In this document: positions 13,001 to 23,247 of the stretch, piece by piece | How positions within the stretch are numbered: position 1 is the stretch's first letter | Layout: every line of letters begins with the position of its first letter | Assembly: GCF_964204645.1 (NCBI RefSeq) | Contig: NC_134035.1 | Coordinates: 9,114,501 to 9,178,500, forward strand | Reading direction: 5' to 3' | DNA length: 64,000 nt | Source: Tubulanus polymorphus | Lineage: Eukaryota; Nemertea; Palaeonemertea; Tubulaniformes; Tubulanidae | The notes under the pieces: model-generated | Database searches by the model: none | What the model was told of the DNA's origin: nothing | What the model saw: the letters and a program-made list of their open reading frames with translations, nothing else | Program-made: the position numbers and the translations under genes

Positions 13001-14300
13001 CTGCCTCCTGATAGACACTGTCTCCTGATAGACACTGCCTTCTGATAGACACTGTCTCCTGATAGACACTGTCTCCAGATAGACACTGTCTCCAGATAGA
13101 CACTGTCTCCTGATAGACACTGCCTCCTGATAGACACTGTCTCCAGATAGACACTGTCTCCTGATAGACACTGCCTCTCCGCATAGACACTGTCTCCGGA
13201 TAGACATTGTCTCCGGATAGACACTGCCTCCTGATAGACACCGCCTCCTGATAGACACTGCCTCCTGATAGACACCGCCTCCTGATAGACACTGCCTCCT
13301 GATAGACACTGCCTCCTGATAGACATACCTGCATCTGAACGAACATTTCGCGTATAGCTCTTGGGATGATACCGTATTCTTCTTCCATCAGTGAACTGAT
13401 GTGTCCACCACCGATAGTGTAAGTCTTTCCAGAACCCTGTAAATAAATAAACAAGTAGTCTCAGGCATGACAATCAGTTCCGCAGTTCTGAGAACTGGGT
13501 CAACTAACAGTTCACTTTCAATGTCTCTGAATTCAATGCAAAACTCAACATTACGAATAATCATCAATTTGTTAAAAACATTAAAGATGATGGATTTCGA
13601 CAATTCTGAGAAATAGAGCTTATTCTTGAATTAAGATATGCTCACTTACAATGTTTTTATTGTAAAATCGCAATTGACATTTGATTTTTTATTATCTATT
13701 TTTAGATTTTCAAAAATGGTTACTGACCGTCTGTCCATAAGCGAAAACCGTTGCGTTATAACCTTCAAAACAACTACTGATTAAATTATTCATCAGTCTA
13801 TCGTACATCTCCTCCTAAAATACAATCACACAAAAATTAACAACAGGTAAAATATTTCGATAGTACCTAGGCAATTAAAGAGGGCGCTGAGTCTATCGAA
13901 CACAAACCTGCGAACATTTTGAATTGAGGACGTAGTCGAACGTAAAAGCTCTGTCTTTCCCGAGTATGAGCTGATTGTGAGCGGGTACAATACGAACGCA
14001 AGGCTGATCCCCGGCGAGTTTCTCTCTCTGCAGCAACGGGCGAACCTGAACATATAAACATCAAAATTCAGAATTCTGTCATAAGACACAGTAATAATAA
14101 TGTTTACAATGAGGACAATTGTTCAATTTAAAAATAATTAGCTTCAAATTTATCATGAAACTGGATCCAGCCATATAAATAAGTAGGAAGTTATAACTTC
14201 AAACCAGGGTTTGACTTTATTGGTATCGTAAAACTCTGCCTCTGCAAGCCACTTTTTAAAATCTTACCCGGACTGCAACTTTAACGTTATCTTCTGCCAT
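1032..14300 (-). CDS. KIF27: Kinesin-4 family motor of the KIF27/KIF7 (Costal-2) type, 31 exons, about 1336 residues
   Basis: Exons, from start to stop: 14300-14268, 14045-13908, 13814-13728, 13436-13329, 12022-11887, 11478-11332, 10948-10871, 10600-10505, 10429-10308, 10003-9902, 9793-9713, 9608-9496, 9087-8868, 8470-8384, 8298-8179, 8063-7947, 7134-7075, 7015-6861, 6780-6680, 6138-5961, 5628-5532, 5134-5040, 4899-4792, 4699-4600, 4506-4364, 4132-4036, 3773-3342, 2895-2758, 2359-2172, 1455-1309, 1218-1032. All phases match and the sum is 4011 nt. The N-terminal motor starts [14 protein letters not shown] and keeps the P-loop (GQTGSGKT), switch I (NEHSSRSH) and switch II (DLAGSE), so it looks catalytically competent, unlike fly Cos2. 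A long coiled coil follows with KIF27 landmarks: [24 protein letters not shown] and [14 protein letters not shown]. The tail has [14 protein letters not shown], matching the KIF27/KIF7 C-terminus. In other animals the family acts in cilia and Hedgehog signalling. The KIF27/KIF7 split is vertebrate, so this may be the pre-duplication gene. Confidence 0.93.
3829..3963. repeat. Short foldback element in a kinesin intron
   Basis: Inverted arms of about 25 bp, containing AACAAAACCCA on the left and TGGGTTTTGTT on the right, lie either side of a 90-bp centre. It falls between kinesin exons 3342-3773 and 4036-4132. Confidence 0.7.
5178..5459. repeat. Foldback element with two head-to-head hammerhead-like cores
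   Basis: Outer arms (GACGAGTAGTACT / AGTACTACTCGTC) and inner arms of about 80 bp pair almost completely across a 50-bp centre. Each inner arm contains CTGATGA, then a stem built from GCTTC..GAAGC, then GAAAGC and GTGCGTC. This is the arrangement of a hammerhead ribozyme core with one extra base before helix II. It lies in the kinesin intron between exons 5040-5134 and 5532-5628. Confidence 0.7.
5752..5940. repeat. Nested foldback in a kinesin intron
   Basis: The outer arms read ACCCACAATATCAATTTAAA / TTTAAATTGATATTGTGGGT. A second inverted pair built on CAGGTGGAAT lies inside them. The ends resemble those of the foldbacks at 33717 and 34300 (CCCACAAT). Confidence 0.7.
6284..6500. mobile_element. 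CAGGGTGGCCAC-family MITE, degenerate copy
   Basis: The left end reads CAGGGTGACAATTTTCC and the right end is AGGTCAGTGGCCACCCC. The interior is rich in CTGAGTTTTCC and CCAGG phrases shared with copies at 8504-8822, 10637-10837, 11535-11845 and 20363-20690. All but the last lie in kinesin introns. Confidence 0.6.
7318..7450 (-). repeat. Single-arm repeat with a hammerhead-like core
   Basis: On the minus strand, 7440-7405 reads CTGATGA, one base, a 6-bp stem (GGCTAA/TTAGCC), then GAAACGTC. The left border AAATCCCACAATAA matches the ends of the foldbacks at 33717 and 34300. The partner arm is not visible, so this looks like half an element. Confidence 0.55.
8504..8822. mobile_element. CAGGGTGGCCAC-family MITE
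   Basis: The interior repeats phrases such as TTCCCTGATTTTT and GAGTTTTCCAGGTTTTTGG. The right end is GTGGCCACCCTG at 8810-8821. It lies in the kinesin intron between exons 8384-8470 and 8868-9087. The ORFs inside it are chance. Confidence 0.65.
9829..9860. repeat. (CACACG)n microsatellite
   Basis: A run of CACACG/CACGCA units lies in the kinesin intron between exons 9713-9793 and 9902-10003. Confidence 0.9.
10637..10837. mobile_element. CAGGGTGGCCAC-family MITE
   Basis: It opens with CAGGATGGGCACTTTCCGC and closes with GGCGCCCACCCTG. The interior is the same as the other family members (AATTCCCTGA.., TTTTCATTGAA..). It is in the kinesin intron just downstream of the 78-nt exon at 10871-10948. 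Confidence 0.65.
11535..11845. mobile_element. CAGGGTGGCCAC-family MITE, two right ends in tandem
   Basis: It starts near CAGGCTGGACACTTTCC. Two successive right ends, GTCAGTGGTCACCCTG and TTCAGTGGTCACCCCG, lie about 40 bp apart, which suggests a partial duplication. It is in the kinesin intron between exons 11332-11478 and 11887-12022. Confidence 0.65.
12219..12491. mobile_element. piggyBac-like MITE with TTAA flanks (best copy)
   Basis: The 273-bp element has TTAA at both ends, followed by inverted ends CCCTTTCAGTGC / GCACTGAAAGGG. TTAA target duplication with a CCC-starting terminal repeat is the piggyBac signature. Internally it has short palindromes of the form TACACCGC..GCGGTGTA. Related copies lie at about 18745-19020 (opposite orientation) and 21910-22171. 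It sits in the kinesin intron between the exons at 11887-12022 and 13329-13436. Confidence 0.8.
12500..13326. repeat. 17-bp minisatellite, about 48 units, with higher-order structure
   Basis: The unit reads GATAGACACTGTCTCCA, with variants at two main sites (TGTC/TGCC and CCA/CCT) plus a CCTTCT type. It contains the palindrome AGACA-C-TGTCT. The variants recur in a 7-8-unit block that I can follow about four times, so larger blocks were amplified as well as single units. The array ends at the 5' splice site of the kinesin exon 13329-13436 (GT at 13328-13327). Because 17 is not a multiple of 3 and no common variant makes a stop, all three minus frames are open; the long ORFs here are a by-product of the repeat. 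Confidence 0.97.
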
Positions 14301-15140
14301 TGTCTACAATAATTCCATAAGATTGATTATAGATTCTCTAGAAAAATATTGGGAAAATTCATTCATCATTTCTAATCCGAAATATGGTAATTAAATAATA
14401 TTGATTGATTTGAATTGACAAAGCCTTAGGCATTTTTCACACTCAAAAGCTTTTAAAATAGATTTTTGAAAAATACAAATTGTATATTTTGCAAATAGAG
14501 GTGTACACTTTTAGTTGAATTATACCAATCTCCAAAAATAACGATAAACAATTGAGTAGTGATTCCAAAAACGACAAAAACTCACGTTTGAAGATATTTT
14601 TGACAGAAACCAACGACGCTTTATTTACTGAGTCGGACACATGGATCGGAATTTACCTATCCTTTTACTTATCAGACGGATTTATCAGAAACGGTTTCTA
14701 TTTGTTTGGAAAACGATTTATTCATATTGATTAATCTATATAATAGGCCTACTTGTAGTAAACATTTCCATGCGTTGTATTGTAGGCCTATTACTTCTTT
14801 ATCTCCTTAAGTTTTCTTCTATTGTGCATTCTTTTTAATTTGCTTGTTTGTTGTTATTGTTCTTGTTTTTTCTTCATTCAAAAATCTTATTCTTTGGATT
14901 CATGATGAATGAATTGAAATTGCGGCGTCGAAATATTTACTTGGTCGTTTTTATTCTAGGAGAAACATCAGTGCAAGGCGGTCTGGCCGTTTCTCTTCTA
15001 GGAAAAAGTTCGTAGAAATTTTACTCGCCGCTACCAAATAAATCAGTCGCGCCATCTATCGGCGGTCAGCTTGCGGGCTATCTGATTGGCTAGAGCGGGA
15101 ATTTTAAAGAAATGGCTGCCACCACCCCGTGACTGTGTCA
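14301..15140. other. Divergent intergenic segment between the kinesin and FoxM1
   Basis: No coding exon is supported. The proximal 500 bp is AT-rich, followed by a GC-richer block from about 14930 with few repeats. This block must hold the promoters of both divergent genes. Confidence 0.5.
15081..15110 (+). promoter_or_regulatory. CCAAT box and E2F-like site, candidate FoxM1 promoter
   Basis: An inverted CCAAT box (ATTGG at 15085-15089) lies 5 bp from GCGGGAA (15095-15101), an E2F-type half site, and is followed by TTTTAAA. CCAAT plus E2F/CHR-like elements are typical of cell-cycle promoters, and FoxM1 is cell-cycle regulated in other animals. A possible non-coding first exon ends at 15199 (GAG|GTAAAT). 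The link to FoxM1 is inference. Confidence 0.4.
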
Positions 15141-15544
15141 AAAATGTGAGGCACAATATTTGACGGTTTCACGCTTTCATTTCAGGTTATTTACGCGAGG
15201 TAAATGAAGAATTATTTGTAATTTAATATCCATTTATTCCTGTGCGTGTGTGCGGTGTTTAATACCCTATATGTTAATAGAAATATGAGATAAAACATTA
15301 ACTTTTTGGAAACCGGAAGAGAGAGTCGTCTTCAAAACCCGGCCAGGTTCAACCGTTGGCGTTTCAATATTTTGGAGCATTTCGTCTCGGCCCCCACTAA
15401 AGTGGGAATGGGCCTACATTTTAGCCAGGGTTATGGTCAGTGGGTTTTCACAGAAAAAAATAGGTTGTGCAAGTTATTAAAAGCGAAGACTTAAGAGGCT
15501 TTCGCTAATGCTTGTTTTCTCTTCGTTATTTGGCAGCTGCACTG

Positions 15545-16352
15545 CTGCAGGCACAGGGGTTTGGCGATGGGCTTGGATTTTATTTCCGGGTTGTTGATAA
15601 TCTCGCGAGAATGGCGCTAAATATGAATTGCGAATAAATTCAAAATATCACGGAAATACCTTGTGTTTATATTGTTTATTTATCCGCTATAAAGTTTCGA
15701 TAAACAATTGGTCGTTAAGAATCATTATCAGACGGTCGTCACGCTACTATATAAAAGAACAAGGGATGAAACGCCTTCAGAGTTGTGCCAGCCAGAAAGT
15801 TGGGACAGTCACGTGACTTCACGCTTCTTATTTGACTGAACGCGAACCTGAAGCATATAAGATGGAAACTATGATACGAAAAATATTTGAGAATAACTTA
15901 CATTCAAATGCATTTTTTTACTATGAATTATATATTTCGTCATAATTTATTCCTTATAAGTTATTTATTTCATATGAATCATAATCTGACAATTGATATC
16001 GGTCTGTGAATATGTTAACTTTTCGTGTTGAAGTTTTAAATGCGATGACGTCATCAGAATGTCACGTGACTGTCCCAACTTTCTGGCTGAAAATTTAAGT
16101 ACAGCGGAGGCCTGGCGTTTCATCCCTTGTGATTTTATATAGTAAAGCGTGACGACCGTCTGATAATGATTCTTAACGACCAATTGTTTATCAGAACTTT
16201 ATAGCGGATAAATAAACAATATAAACACAAGGTATTTCCGTGATATTTTGAATTTATTCGCAGTTCATATTTAGCGCCATTCTCGCGAGATTATCAACAA
16301 CCCGGAAATAAAATCCAAGCCCATCGCCAAACCCCTGTGGCTGCAGGTGCAG
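15545..16352. repeat. Long inverted repeat (foldback, arms about 280-300 bp)
   Basis: The left arm (about 15545-15822) and right arm (about 16055-16352) are near-identical reverse complements with few small differences. Examples are TCTCGCGAGAATGGCGCTAA versus TTAGCGCCATTCTCGCGAGA, and GGACAGTCACGTGAC versus GTCACGTGACTGTCC. The spacer is about 230 bp. No transposase ORF is visible. It lies between the candidate FoxM1 first exon (ending 15199) and the coding-start exon (acceptor at 16595), so the pre-mRNA could fold into a long hairpin. Confidence 0.93.
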
Positions 16353-16691
16353 GCAGCGTGTAGGCCTATAACAACAAGAATTAATAGTTAAATTTTAGGC
16401 TAAAATCAGGGTTTTCAGCTGATTTTAGGGGGAATAATCATTTTGATAAATTTGGTTAGGCTATCTTGACAGCACTTAAATTAGACGGATTGCCTGTTTG
16501 TTTGTTAATCGTTAAAATATATGATAACATTGCCAGAGGTAGTCCTCCAGTCTGGGAATTTATCGTCTTTCTTGTTTTATTTTTTCATAATCTAGGCTGA
16601 CCTGCTCATACGGAAAGCAGAGACGAGGGCTAGCGAAAAATTGAAAGTGCAGGAAGATCTATCACAGGTTCAACTGACAAAGTGAAATAAG

Positions 16692-19600
16692 ATGAATATG
16701 GATTGGAACGGAGGTGGTAGACCACCGATGAGCGACGCACCTAATTACCAGCATCATCCGCCATTTCATCCGATCGGTCTCAACACGTCTTTAGAAAAAT
16801 TCTTACACCAGCAAAACACATCCGCGTCGTCTTTACTGAAATCGGGACCACCAGGTGGCGCTGCGGATTTGTGGGATTGTCCTACGATCAAGAGTAACTC
16901 GTATTACTGCTGGAATCTGAACGACGATTCCGGATTCGTCGACAATTCGATGACTTTTAACGATTCGCGGCAAAACTTCGCCGACCGCGGCTCGAAGGAG
17001 CGCAACGACGTTAAAACCGACGACGACCGCGTGAACGTTTTACTGGAAAGCGCGCAGATCGCGTTCGACGCAGCCGTCCGCAAAGCTCGATTCGAACCCA
17101 TACATTCGCCGTCGTGGGCGAAACAGAATCTACCCGGCGCCGGGAAACATACGTGGACAATTTTCAAACCGGATGAAATCCGCGAGAAATTCCGCATCGC
17201 GACGCCAGCAGACGCGTCGCGACCCGTCGATTTATCGATGAAAGGCACCGGAAGCTCGTCGACGAGTCCGAAAGCTAGGCCGACGATTCTGAATAAGTCG
17301 ACATCATCGACGTCTCCGCGAACTGTCAATATCGAATTGGTCGCCGCTAACGGTTTCGACGTGTCGGAATTACCGTTAACGCGGATTAAGCCGTCGAAGA
17401 GTGTCGTCGCCACGGATACGAGTAGTAAACATAAAGAGAAACGCAAAAAGAAAGGTAAAAAATAAGACTAAATTCAGTGTTCTCTTCTTGAGGTTTTCAC
17501 ATAGGCTTTCATAACCTTGATGTCTCCGGATGAAAATAATTTCTGGTTCCCTGGTTCTGCTAATTCATATTTCAAACTGTCTGTTTTCAGTTGCTGCTGA
17601 TCAAATTGACGGCAAGAGTTTAGAATTGAACAAATCGTTGAGCAATATGGAATGGTTGGAGAAACTGGAGAATCAGTCATTGAAAAATTCAGCGGAGAAA
17701 GGAACGCTACTTACTGAACAGCAGCTGAAAAAGGTCAGTGTATCTCATGTACTATTGATAATCCAGTCCAGGGATAATCGGGCCCGTGCCAAGCTTCCTT
17801 GAGGGGCACAGTTCTATTTCAAGTAAAAGGGCACTTTTTTATCGGAAAAAGGGGCACTTCCTATTGAAGAAGGGCCTTAATTGATATGAAGTAGTCCTTG
17901 AAAACTCCTTATATCCAGGAAGGACTGATCTGTACGGACCCTGACTGGTCCCTGGTTAGATTGTTAAAAACTATATATCTAAATTGTTAGAATTTTGACG
18001 TTTATTGAAGCCTGTTATGTTTGTAGTACATAATTTGTAGTTAATTTGATTGACAGGTTCAGAACGAGTGCGGCTCAATTAAACGACCTCCGTTTTCGTA
18101 TATGCATCTCGTCATGTTAGCTATAAACAGCACGACCGACAAACGTATGACGTTACAAGAGATTTATCGCTGGATCGAAACGACGTTTCCGTATTTCAAG
18201 TACCACGCTAAAGCTGGCTGGAAGGTATGTATTAAACGCGCTCAGTTGTACATTTCACCTGAGTCGCTCCAAAAGTGTGTCATAGATCTTCGTCTAAAGC
18301 GATTGTAAGTTACCTGGAATTAGGGCAAGGGAAAATAGGCAATGGTCGTAGATCAGATTGTGTAATCAAATCAAAGTTTTGGTTACTTCATGTTTTCAAA
18401 GAGGACAACTGTTTTAAGCTTAAACCTAAACTTTTTTCATGAAACGTGCCCAATTGTTTCCACATCAATATGTTTTCCATAGAACTCTCAATAACTCTAC
18501 ATTCAATTAGAACCTTTTCTATTTTTCGTTCATATTCTCTCTAATTCACTTCTCTTTTTCTACAGAATTCCATTCGTCATAATTTATCTCTGTACAACAT
18601 ATTCGTGCGGGAACCGGCGATAAACGCCGATGACAACAATACAAAAAGCAAACTTTCCTATTGGACTATTAAAACCGACAAGGTCGGCTATCGGAAAAAA
18701 AATCGAAAGCCGTCTGACAGTAAGTATCACTGAGATGTCTTTAAAACCCCTTCAGTGTGGACTAATTTATTAACACCCAATGTTAATGCTGGAGATGATT
18801 TGGAAATCTAGAAATTCCACCTAGTGTGTTGAATAACAGCTTTAGTGCGTCTACACCACAGTGTGGTGTATTGTTTGTTACAAATACTTCACTATGAGAG
18901 GTGCTGCCATCTTTCAATATAGATGAAAACTAATTATCGATAACATCAATACACCGTGATGCGGTGTACTAGCAAAGACCATCAACGAATTATACACCGC
19001 ACTATGTATGGTGTGAATGCCCTGAACAGTTCAATACTCAATAGAGATCTGTAGTTTTGGGTTGTTAGTAATGATGCAACATGTTTTGCATTACAGCCAG
19101 TAAAAAGAGGGCTCCACGACCGATAATGCCTAATCTACCACATATCCACGTAATGCCAGTGACTGGTCAGTCTTCAACGTCCAAACCATACATGATGTTG
19201 AAAGCTACTATTCCAGGTACGATATAAGGCTACATTTTCTCGCTGATGTTAATGTCTAATGCAGGTACCCTCGAACCGCCCCAACACCCCCCCCCCCCAC
19301 ATTTACTAATGCAGGTACCCTCGATCCGCAGGTACCCCCCCCCTTGCATTTACTACGAGTGCTGATAAATAGTCTAGCGTTCGGCGTTTTTAGTACATTT
19401 CCGATTGATAATATCTCAGGTGAAGTATAGAGCATAGTGTAGCCTCATCATGCTTGTCATTTAGCTTCCAATTTTTTATTGTTCAACCCCTATGCAATCA
19501 AAAATTAAAAGGCTTATATTTTTTGCGCTTAAAGCGCAATGAGAGTGTATCAAATGTCTTTGAGGTGCTGGCATTTATCTCACTCCTCACAGACCATTGA

Positions 19601-21884
19601 TTTTCTGTATAACAGTGTTTCGTGTCGGTATTCATGCAGGTCATACACCTATCCTACCGAAACCGTCGAACGATTGTCCCGTATTCACCGGAGTGGTGAC
19701 CGTATCGACGAAAAACAACTGTAAAAACGCAGCTGATCACGACCGAACGCCGACCACACCACAAATTACTGTTTCGGGTATGTTACTCCTGTTCTTTGTT
19801 TAAGTTTCGTTGGATTGAACGAAGAAGAGCTCGATTTACATTTCAGGGAATGCATGCAGTTTGAGATAGAGTTGCCCAGTGGGCAGTTGACATAGTCAGT
19901 GACAATTAAAACTGGGTTTTTACACTATAGTACTTATCCACCTGTTATAATCAACTTTTGGGCAACTATCCCATTTATATTTTATTTGGGAATACTTTTC
20001 GTTTGTCCTAATCAATAAGGGAAAAAAGTAAAACTTGCCTCTCCTTTGGATGTGTTGTTCTGAATTAATAGCATTATTAGAGGGAGTGGTTAAAAATCAG
20101 CAAAGTTTTACGTATACGGTGGAACCTCGTTACAACAAACTTCTTCGCATGATTAGAAAATCTGAGGCTGATTTTTGTTAAAAAATTGGTTAGAGTTAAC
20201 CATTGTTAGTATTTTATTTGCCAATTATCTTTAACCAACTTTTCAGCAACGTTATAAGCAATTGTTTGTTACACGTATATCTTGTGTGAAATTGATTGAA
20301 TTTTCATGAACTTCTATATTTGTTTTATGAGTTCATTATAACGAGGATCCACCGTGCTTTATCAGGGTGGCCACTGACCTGAAAAAACTCAAGGAATTCG
20401 ACAAATTTTACCAAAAACCTGGAAAACTCTGGGAATTTGGATAATGCTATTTAACCGTGTGGGGTCATTCATTTATTACGTACGCATTAGGGGAGGGTTC
20501 AGTGCAATTGCGTACTGTAATGCTTAATGTATACGAAAAAATGGCCGATTTTATGTAGAGGGGGAGGGGGGGTTGAAAAATTCGAATTTTATGCGTACGT
20601 AATAAATGAATGATCCCTGTGTTTCTTTTACGGACGTGTTTCAATGAAACAATTATTAAATCATAACATTTTTTCTACTCGATAGATGCTTCTGCTCCGT
20701 CTGTCCAACCGATAACCAGTACACCGGTCTGCGGCGAGAAAACCGTTCCGAAAATCAACCGAAAACGTCATCAAAACAACAAACAAGAAGCTCAGACGAC
20801 GACGACTCGACAAACATCTAGTAAACACGCTAAAACTGAGCGCGGTTTATCCGTGGAGATGCCGCATGTTTATCTATCTCCCAGTTTCATGGATTGTAGT
20901 AACATTCAGTCGCCGTCGAACGACTGGAGTATATTCAACCTCCGTCAACAACATCCGTTGCCACGGAATTTTTCTGATTCCGGAATCGAAATGCCGATCG
21001 ATTTGAGCGGATTCACCACCGAATCGACGCCCGGGAAATTACGACCGCCGCACGAATTCGCGAGCACCGAAAAACACAGTAGGAAATCTCGTAAACCGCG
21101 CAGCAGCAGCTGTGGCATCGGTTCTAATAACGGTCGGAATGCGCAAGCGGTGAATTGTAATAAAGAGAATGGGTTATTAACGCAGCATCGCGCGGAGGTC
21201 GGCGTTAAAGTGGAATCGCAGTTCGTCGTCGATTCGTCCGCGGCTGTTAGATTCGATGAGCCCGATTCGTCTTTTCACGAAAAAAGCCTCATCGATTTCG
21301 ACGCTTTTCAATCGCTGCGCTCGCACGTATTGTTGACGCCTCCGCGACTGGCGACGAAATCGTCGGACGCCACGATGAAAACGTCGACGCCGCATAAGGA
21401 GACGTTTTTAACGTTGAAATCGTCGAGTCCGAAGTGGAATGGCGGCGCCGCCGCCGTCTGCACGCCGCTGAAACGCGTGACGACGCCGTTCAAACCGAGC
21501 ACGCCGAAAAACACCATCGAAACGCCGGCGGACACGGCGTTGAATACGCCGGCGCAAATACGCCTCGATTCTAGTCACCTGGAGAGCCCGGTTACGCCGC
21601 GAAATAATACCGGCGTTTCGTCGTCGCGTAATAAGATCAGCCCGTCGCCCGGACGATTGTTGAATTCGTCGTTCGGGATGATGCCGTTAACGGGATTCAC
21701 GCCGCTGCGCGGAATACGTCAGATATCGGGAATCAACGACAGTTTCGGCGACGTTTTCCCCGATTTGCAACTCGACGATCAATTGTTGCACGATAACGGC
21801 GTGATGCCGATCGATCTCGGCAATTTGAGCTGGTTAACGAATGCCGATCTGACTGACAGCCATCTTGAAATCAGTCACCATTAA
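16692..21884 (+). CDS. FOXM1: Forkhead box protein M1-like transcription factor, 7 coding exons, about 894 residues
   Basis: Coding exons: 16692-17454, 17591-17733, 18057-18224, 18566-18719, 19097-19216, 19640-19777, 20686-21884 (2685 nt, phases consistent). The ATG lies in an exon with a strong acceptor at 16595, implying a non-coding first exon. The forkhead domain begins KRPPFSYMHLVMLAINST, continues TLQEIYRWIETTFPYFKYHA, and has recognition helix NSIRHNLSLYNIFVRE and wing residues SYWTIKTDKVGYRKK. KRMTLQ, FPYFK and the intron inside GWK/NSIRHN fit FoxM. The last exon has many TP/SP sites (TPLKR, TPFKP, STPKN, ETPAD, SPVTP), likely CDK targets, and an acidic end, INDSFGDVFPDLQLDD, that parallels the vertebrate FoxM1 transactivation tail. 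In other animals it drives G2/M genes. The N-terminal 250 residues are basic-tailed (KEKRKKK) and show no domain I recognise. Confidence 0.88.
18745..19020. mobile_element. piggyBac-like MITE copy in a FoxM1 intron
   Basis: This is the reverse-orientation relative of 12219-12491. Shared phrases are AGAGGTGCTGCCATCTTTCA, TACACCGTGATGCGGTGTA and CTTCAGTG at the left edge. The terminal TTAA is not intact, so it is an old copy. It lies between FoxM1 exons 18566-18719 and 19097-19216. Confidence 0.65.
19264..19355. repeat. C-rich degenerate tandem repeat
   Basis: GCAGGTACCC occurs three times, separated by runs of 8-12 C residues. It lies in a FoxM1 intron. Confidence 0.7.
20117..20358. mobile_element. 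pogo/Tigger-like MITE
   Basis: Inverted ends read GGTGGAACCTCGTTACAAC and TATAACGAGGATCCACC. Relatives are at 22962-23172, 38002-38167 and 49032-49222. The GAACCTCGTTATAACGAAC type of end is widespread in invertebrate pogo/Tigger elements; the assignment rests on that resemblance only. Confidence 0.55.
20363..20690. mobile_element. CAGGGTGGCCAC MITE carrying a nested second MITE
   Basis: The host element opens CAGGGTGGCCACTGACCTG. At about 20462-20625 it is interrupted by a second element with ends TCATTCATTTATTACGTACG / CGTACGTAATAAATGAATGA. A fragment of that second family is at about 1475-1580. The host sequence resumes with ..CCTGTGTTTC. The whole lies in the last FoxM1 intron, just before the acceptor at 20685. 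Confidence 0.7.
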
Positions 21885-21909
21885 ATATACATATATGACT
21901 AGATATGAA

Positions 21910-22171
21910 ATCTTTCTGTGTGTCTACACCGAAGCGCGGTGTATAAATCGGTGATCTACTTTGCTAGTACACCGCATCGTGGTGTATTGATGTTATTAGT
22001 AATAAGTTTTGTGAGATGGCAGTACCTGTCAAACATAGTGAAAGATTAGTAATTTGATACACCGCACTGTGGTGTAGATGCACTATAGCGGTATGCCTGT
22101 TACACAGCACACTTGGGTGGAATTTTAGCACTATTGAGTTGGTATTAATTAGTCAGCAATGAAAGGGTTAA
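21910..22171. mobile_element. piggyBac-like MITE copy in the FoxM1 3' region
   Basis: The right end CAATGAAAGGGTTAA is intact (TTAA 22168-22171). The left end begins inside the consensus (GTCTACACCGAAGCGCGGTG). It starts about 25 bp after the FoxM1 stop, so it probably forms part of the 3' UTR. Confidence 0.7.
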
Positions 22172-22961
22172 CAGTGGACCAGGTATCCAATTGTAGGATG
22201 CAGTTTGATGTAAATGTATAAAGAAAATGGTTGTAAATTTTCAATAGGTTTAAAACCATGATTATTTTGATCTCAAAATCCTGCTCTTTATCGAAATTAG
22301 GCACACGTGTAACTAGAAATTATGTTGTTGTAATATAATGATTATGTTGAACCTTGCCTAACTCTGCGCATTCAGAATTAAGTTTTGGAATGTACTTCAT
22401 ATCTACGATGCTTTTTTATGGTCTCAGTGGATCTTTCGTTTAGTACTGTGCATTGTGCATGTGTAATTATACATATCTAGCTGTTTGCCGATGATTTGTG
22501 TGAAATTTTTGTTGCGTGTATATTTATTGTGAAAATGATTACACCTAATTGACTGAATTGAATAATGGAGTCGCATGTAAATAGAAGAAAATTATAAATC
22601 TCGTTCGAATGAATAACTGTAAATACGTGTAAATGGAGTTAGTGTGAGCTAGCGATGCTTAAATGTTTGTGTTTTAAATGATATATGAGCACATATAGAG
22701 GGTCTGATGTGCGTGCACACCTGTATTTTAAATTTTTGTTGAAATTTATTGAAAATTAATTTTGCCTATTATTGTTTGTGTTATGAACAAGATAATGATA
22801 AGGAAGCCTACCTATCATTATCAAAAAATAGAAAACCTGGTAAAATATGTCTTAGCCTTCGAAAATAGATTGTTTGGTCGGATTGGTAATACATTCAAAG
22901 TTGTTGTAATGCCATCATGAAACCAAAAGAAAATATGGTGTTATAACGAATTTTGTTTAAG

Positions 22962-23172
22962 AGTGGAACCTTGTAACATCGAATTTCAGGGGACCTGCAA
23001 ATCTTTTGTCTCGATTTCTTAATATATGAAATTATCAAAATTGGGGCCAGAAAATCTGTTCGTTTATAACCGATAGTTTGTTATATCCAGCATAAAATTT
23101 ACTGAAATATCCTACTTTGGATGATATTCTAGGTATGTTATAACCGATAAATCATTGAAACGAGGTTCCACT
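22962..23172. mobile_element. pogo/Tigger-like MITE copy
   Basis: Ends: GTGGAACCTTGTAACATCGA and AACGAGGTTCCAC. The internal phrase TTATAACCGATA..GTTATATCCAG is shared with the copies at 38002 and 49032. Confidence 0.6.
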
Positions 23173-23247
23173 GTTTAAAAGATTGAATGACATTTTCGTT
23201 GAATTTGAGTGAGATTTATTTGTTCCCATTGTTTAAGTTAAGCACCT

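Noticed and set aside
12469-13473. Three overlapping minus-strand ORFs of 273-334 codons with 17-residue repeats
   Set aside because: They are three frames of the same 17-bp minisatellite. Only the short exon 13329-13436 inside the region is coding.
16904-17446. 180-codon minus-strand ORF opposite FoxM1 exon 2
   Set aside because: It is a reverse-strand shadow of a real coding exon with GC-rich third positions.
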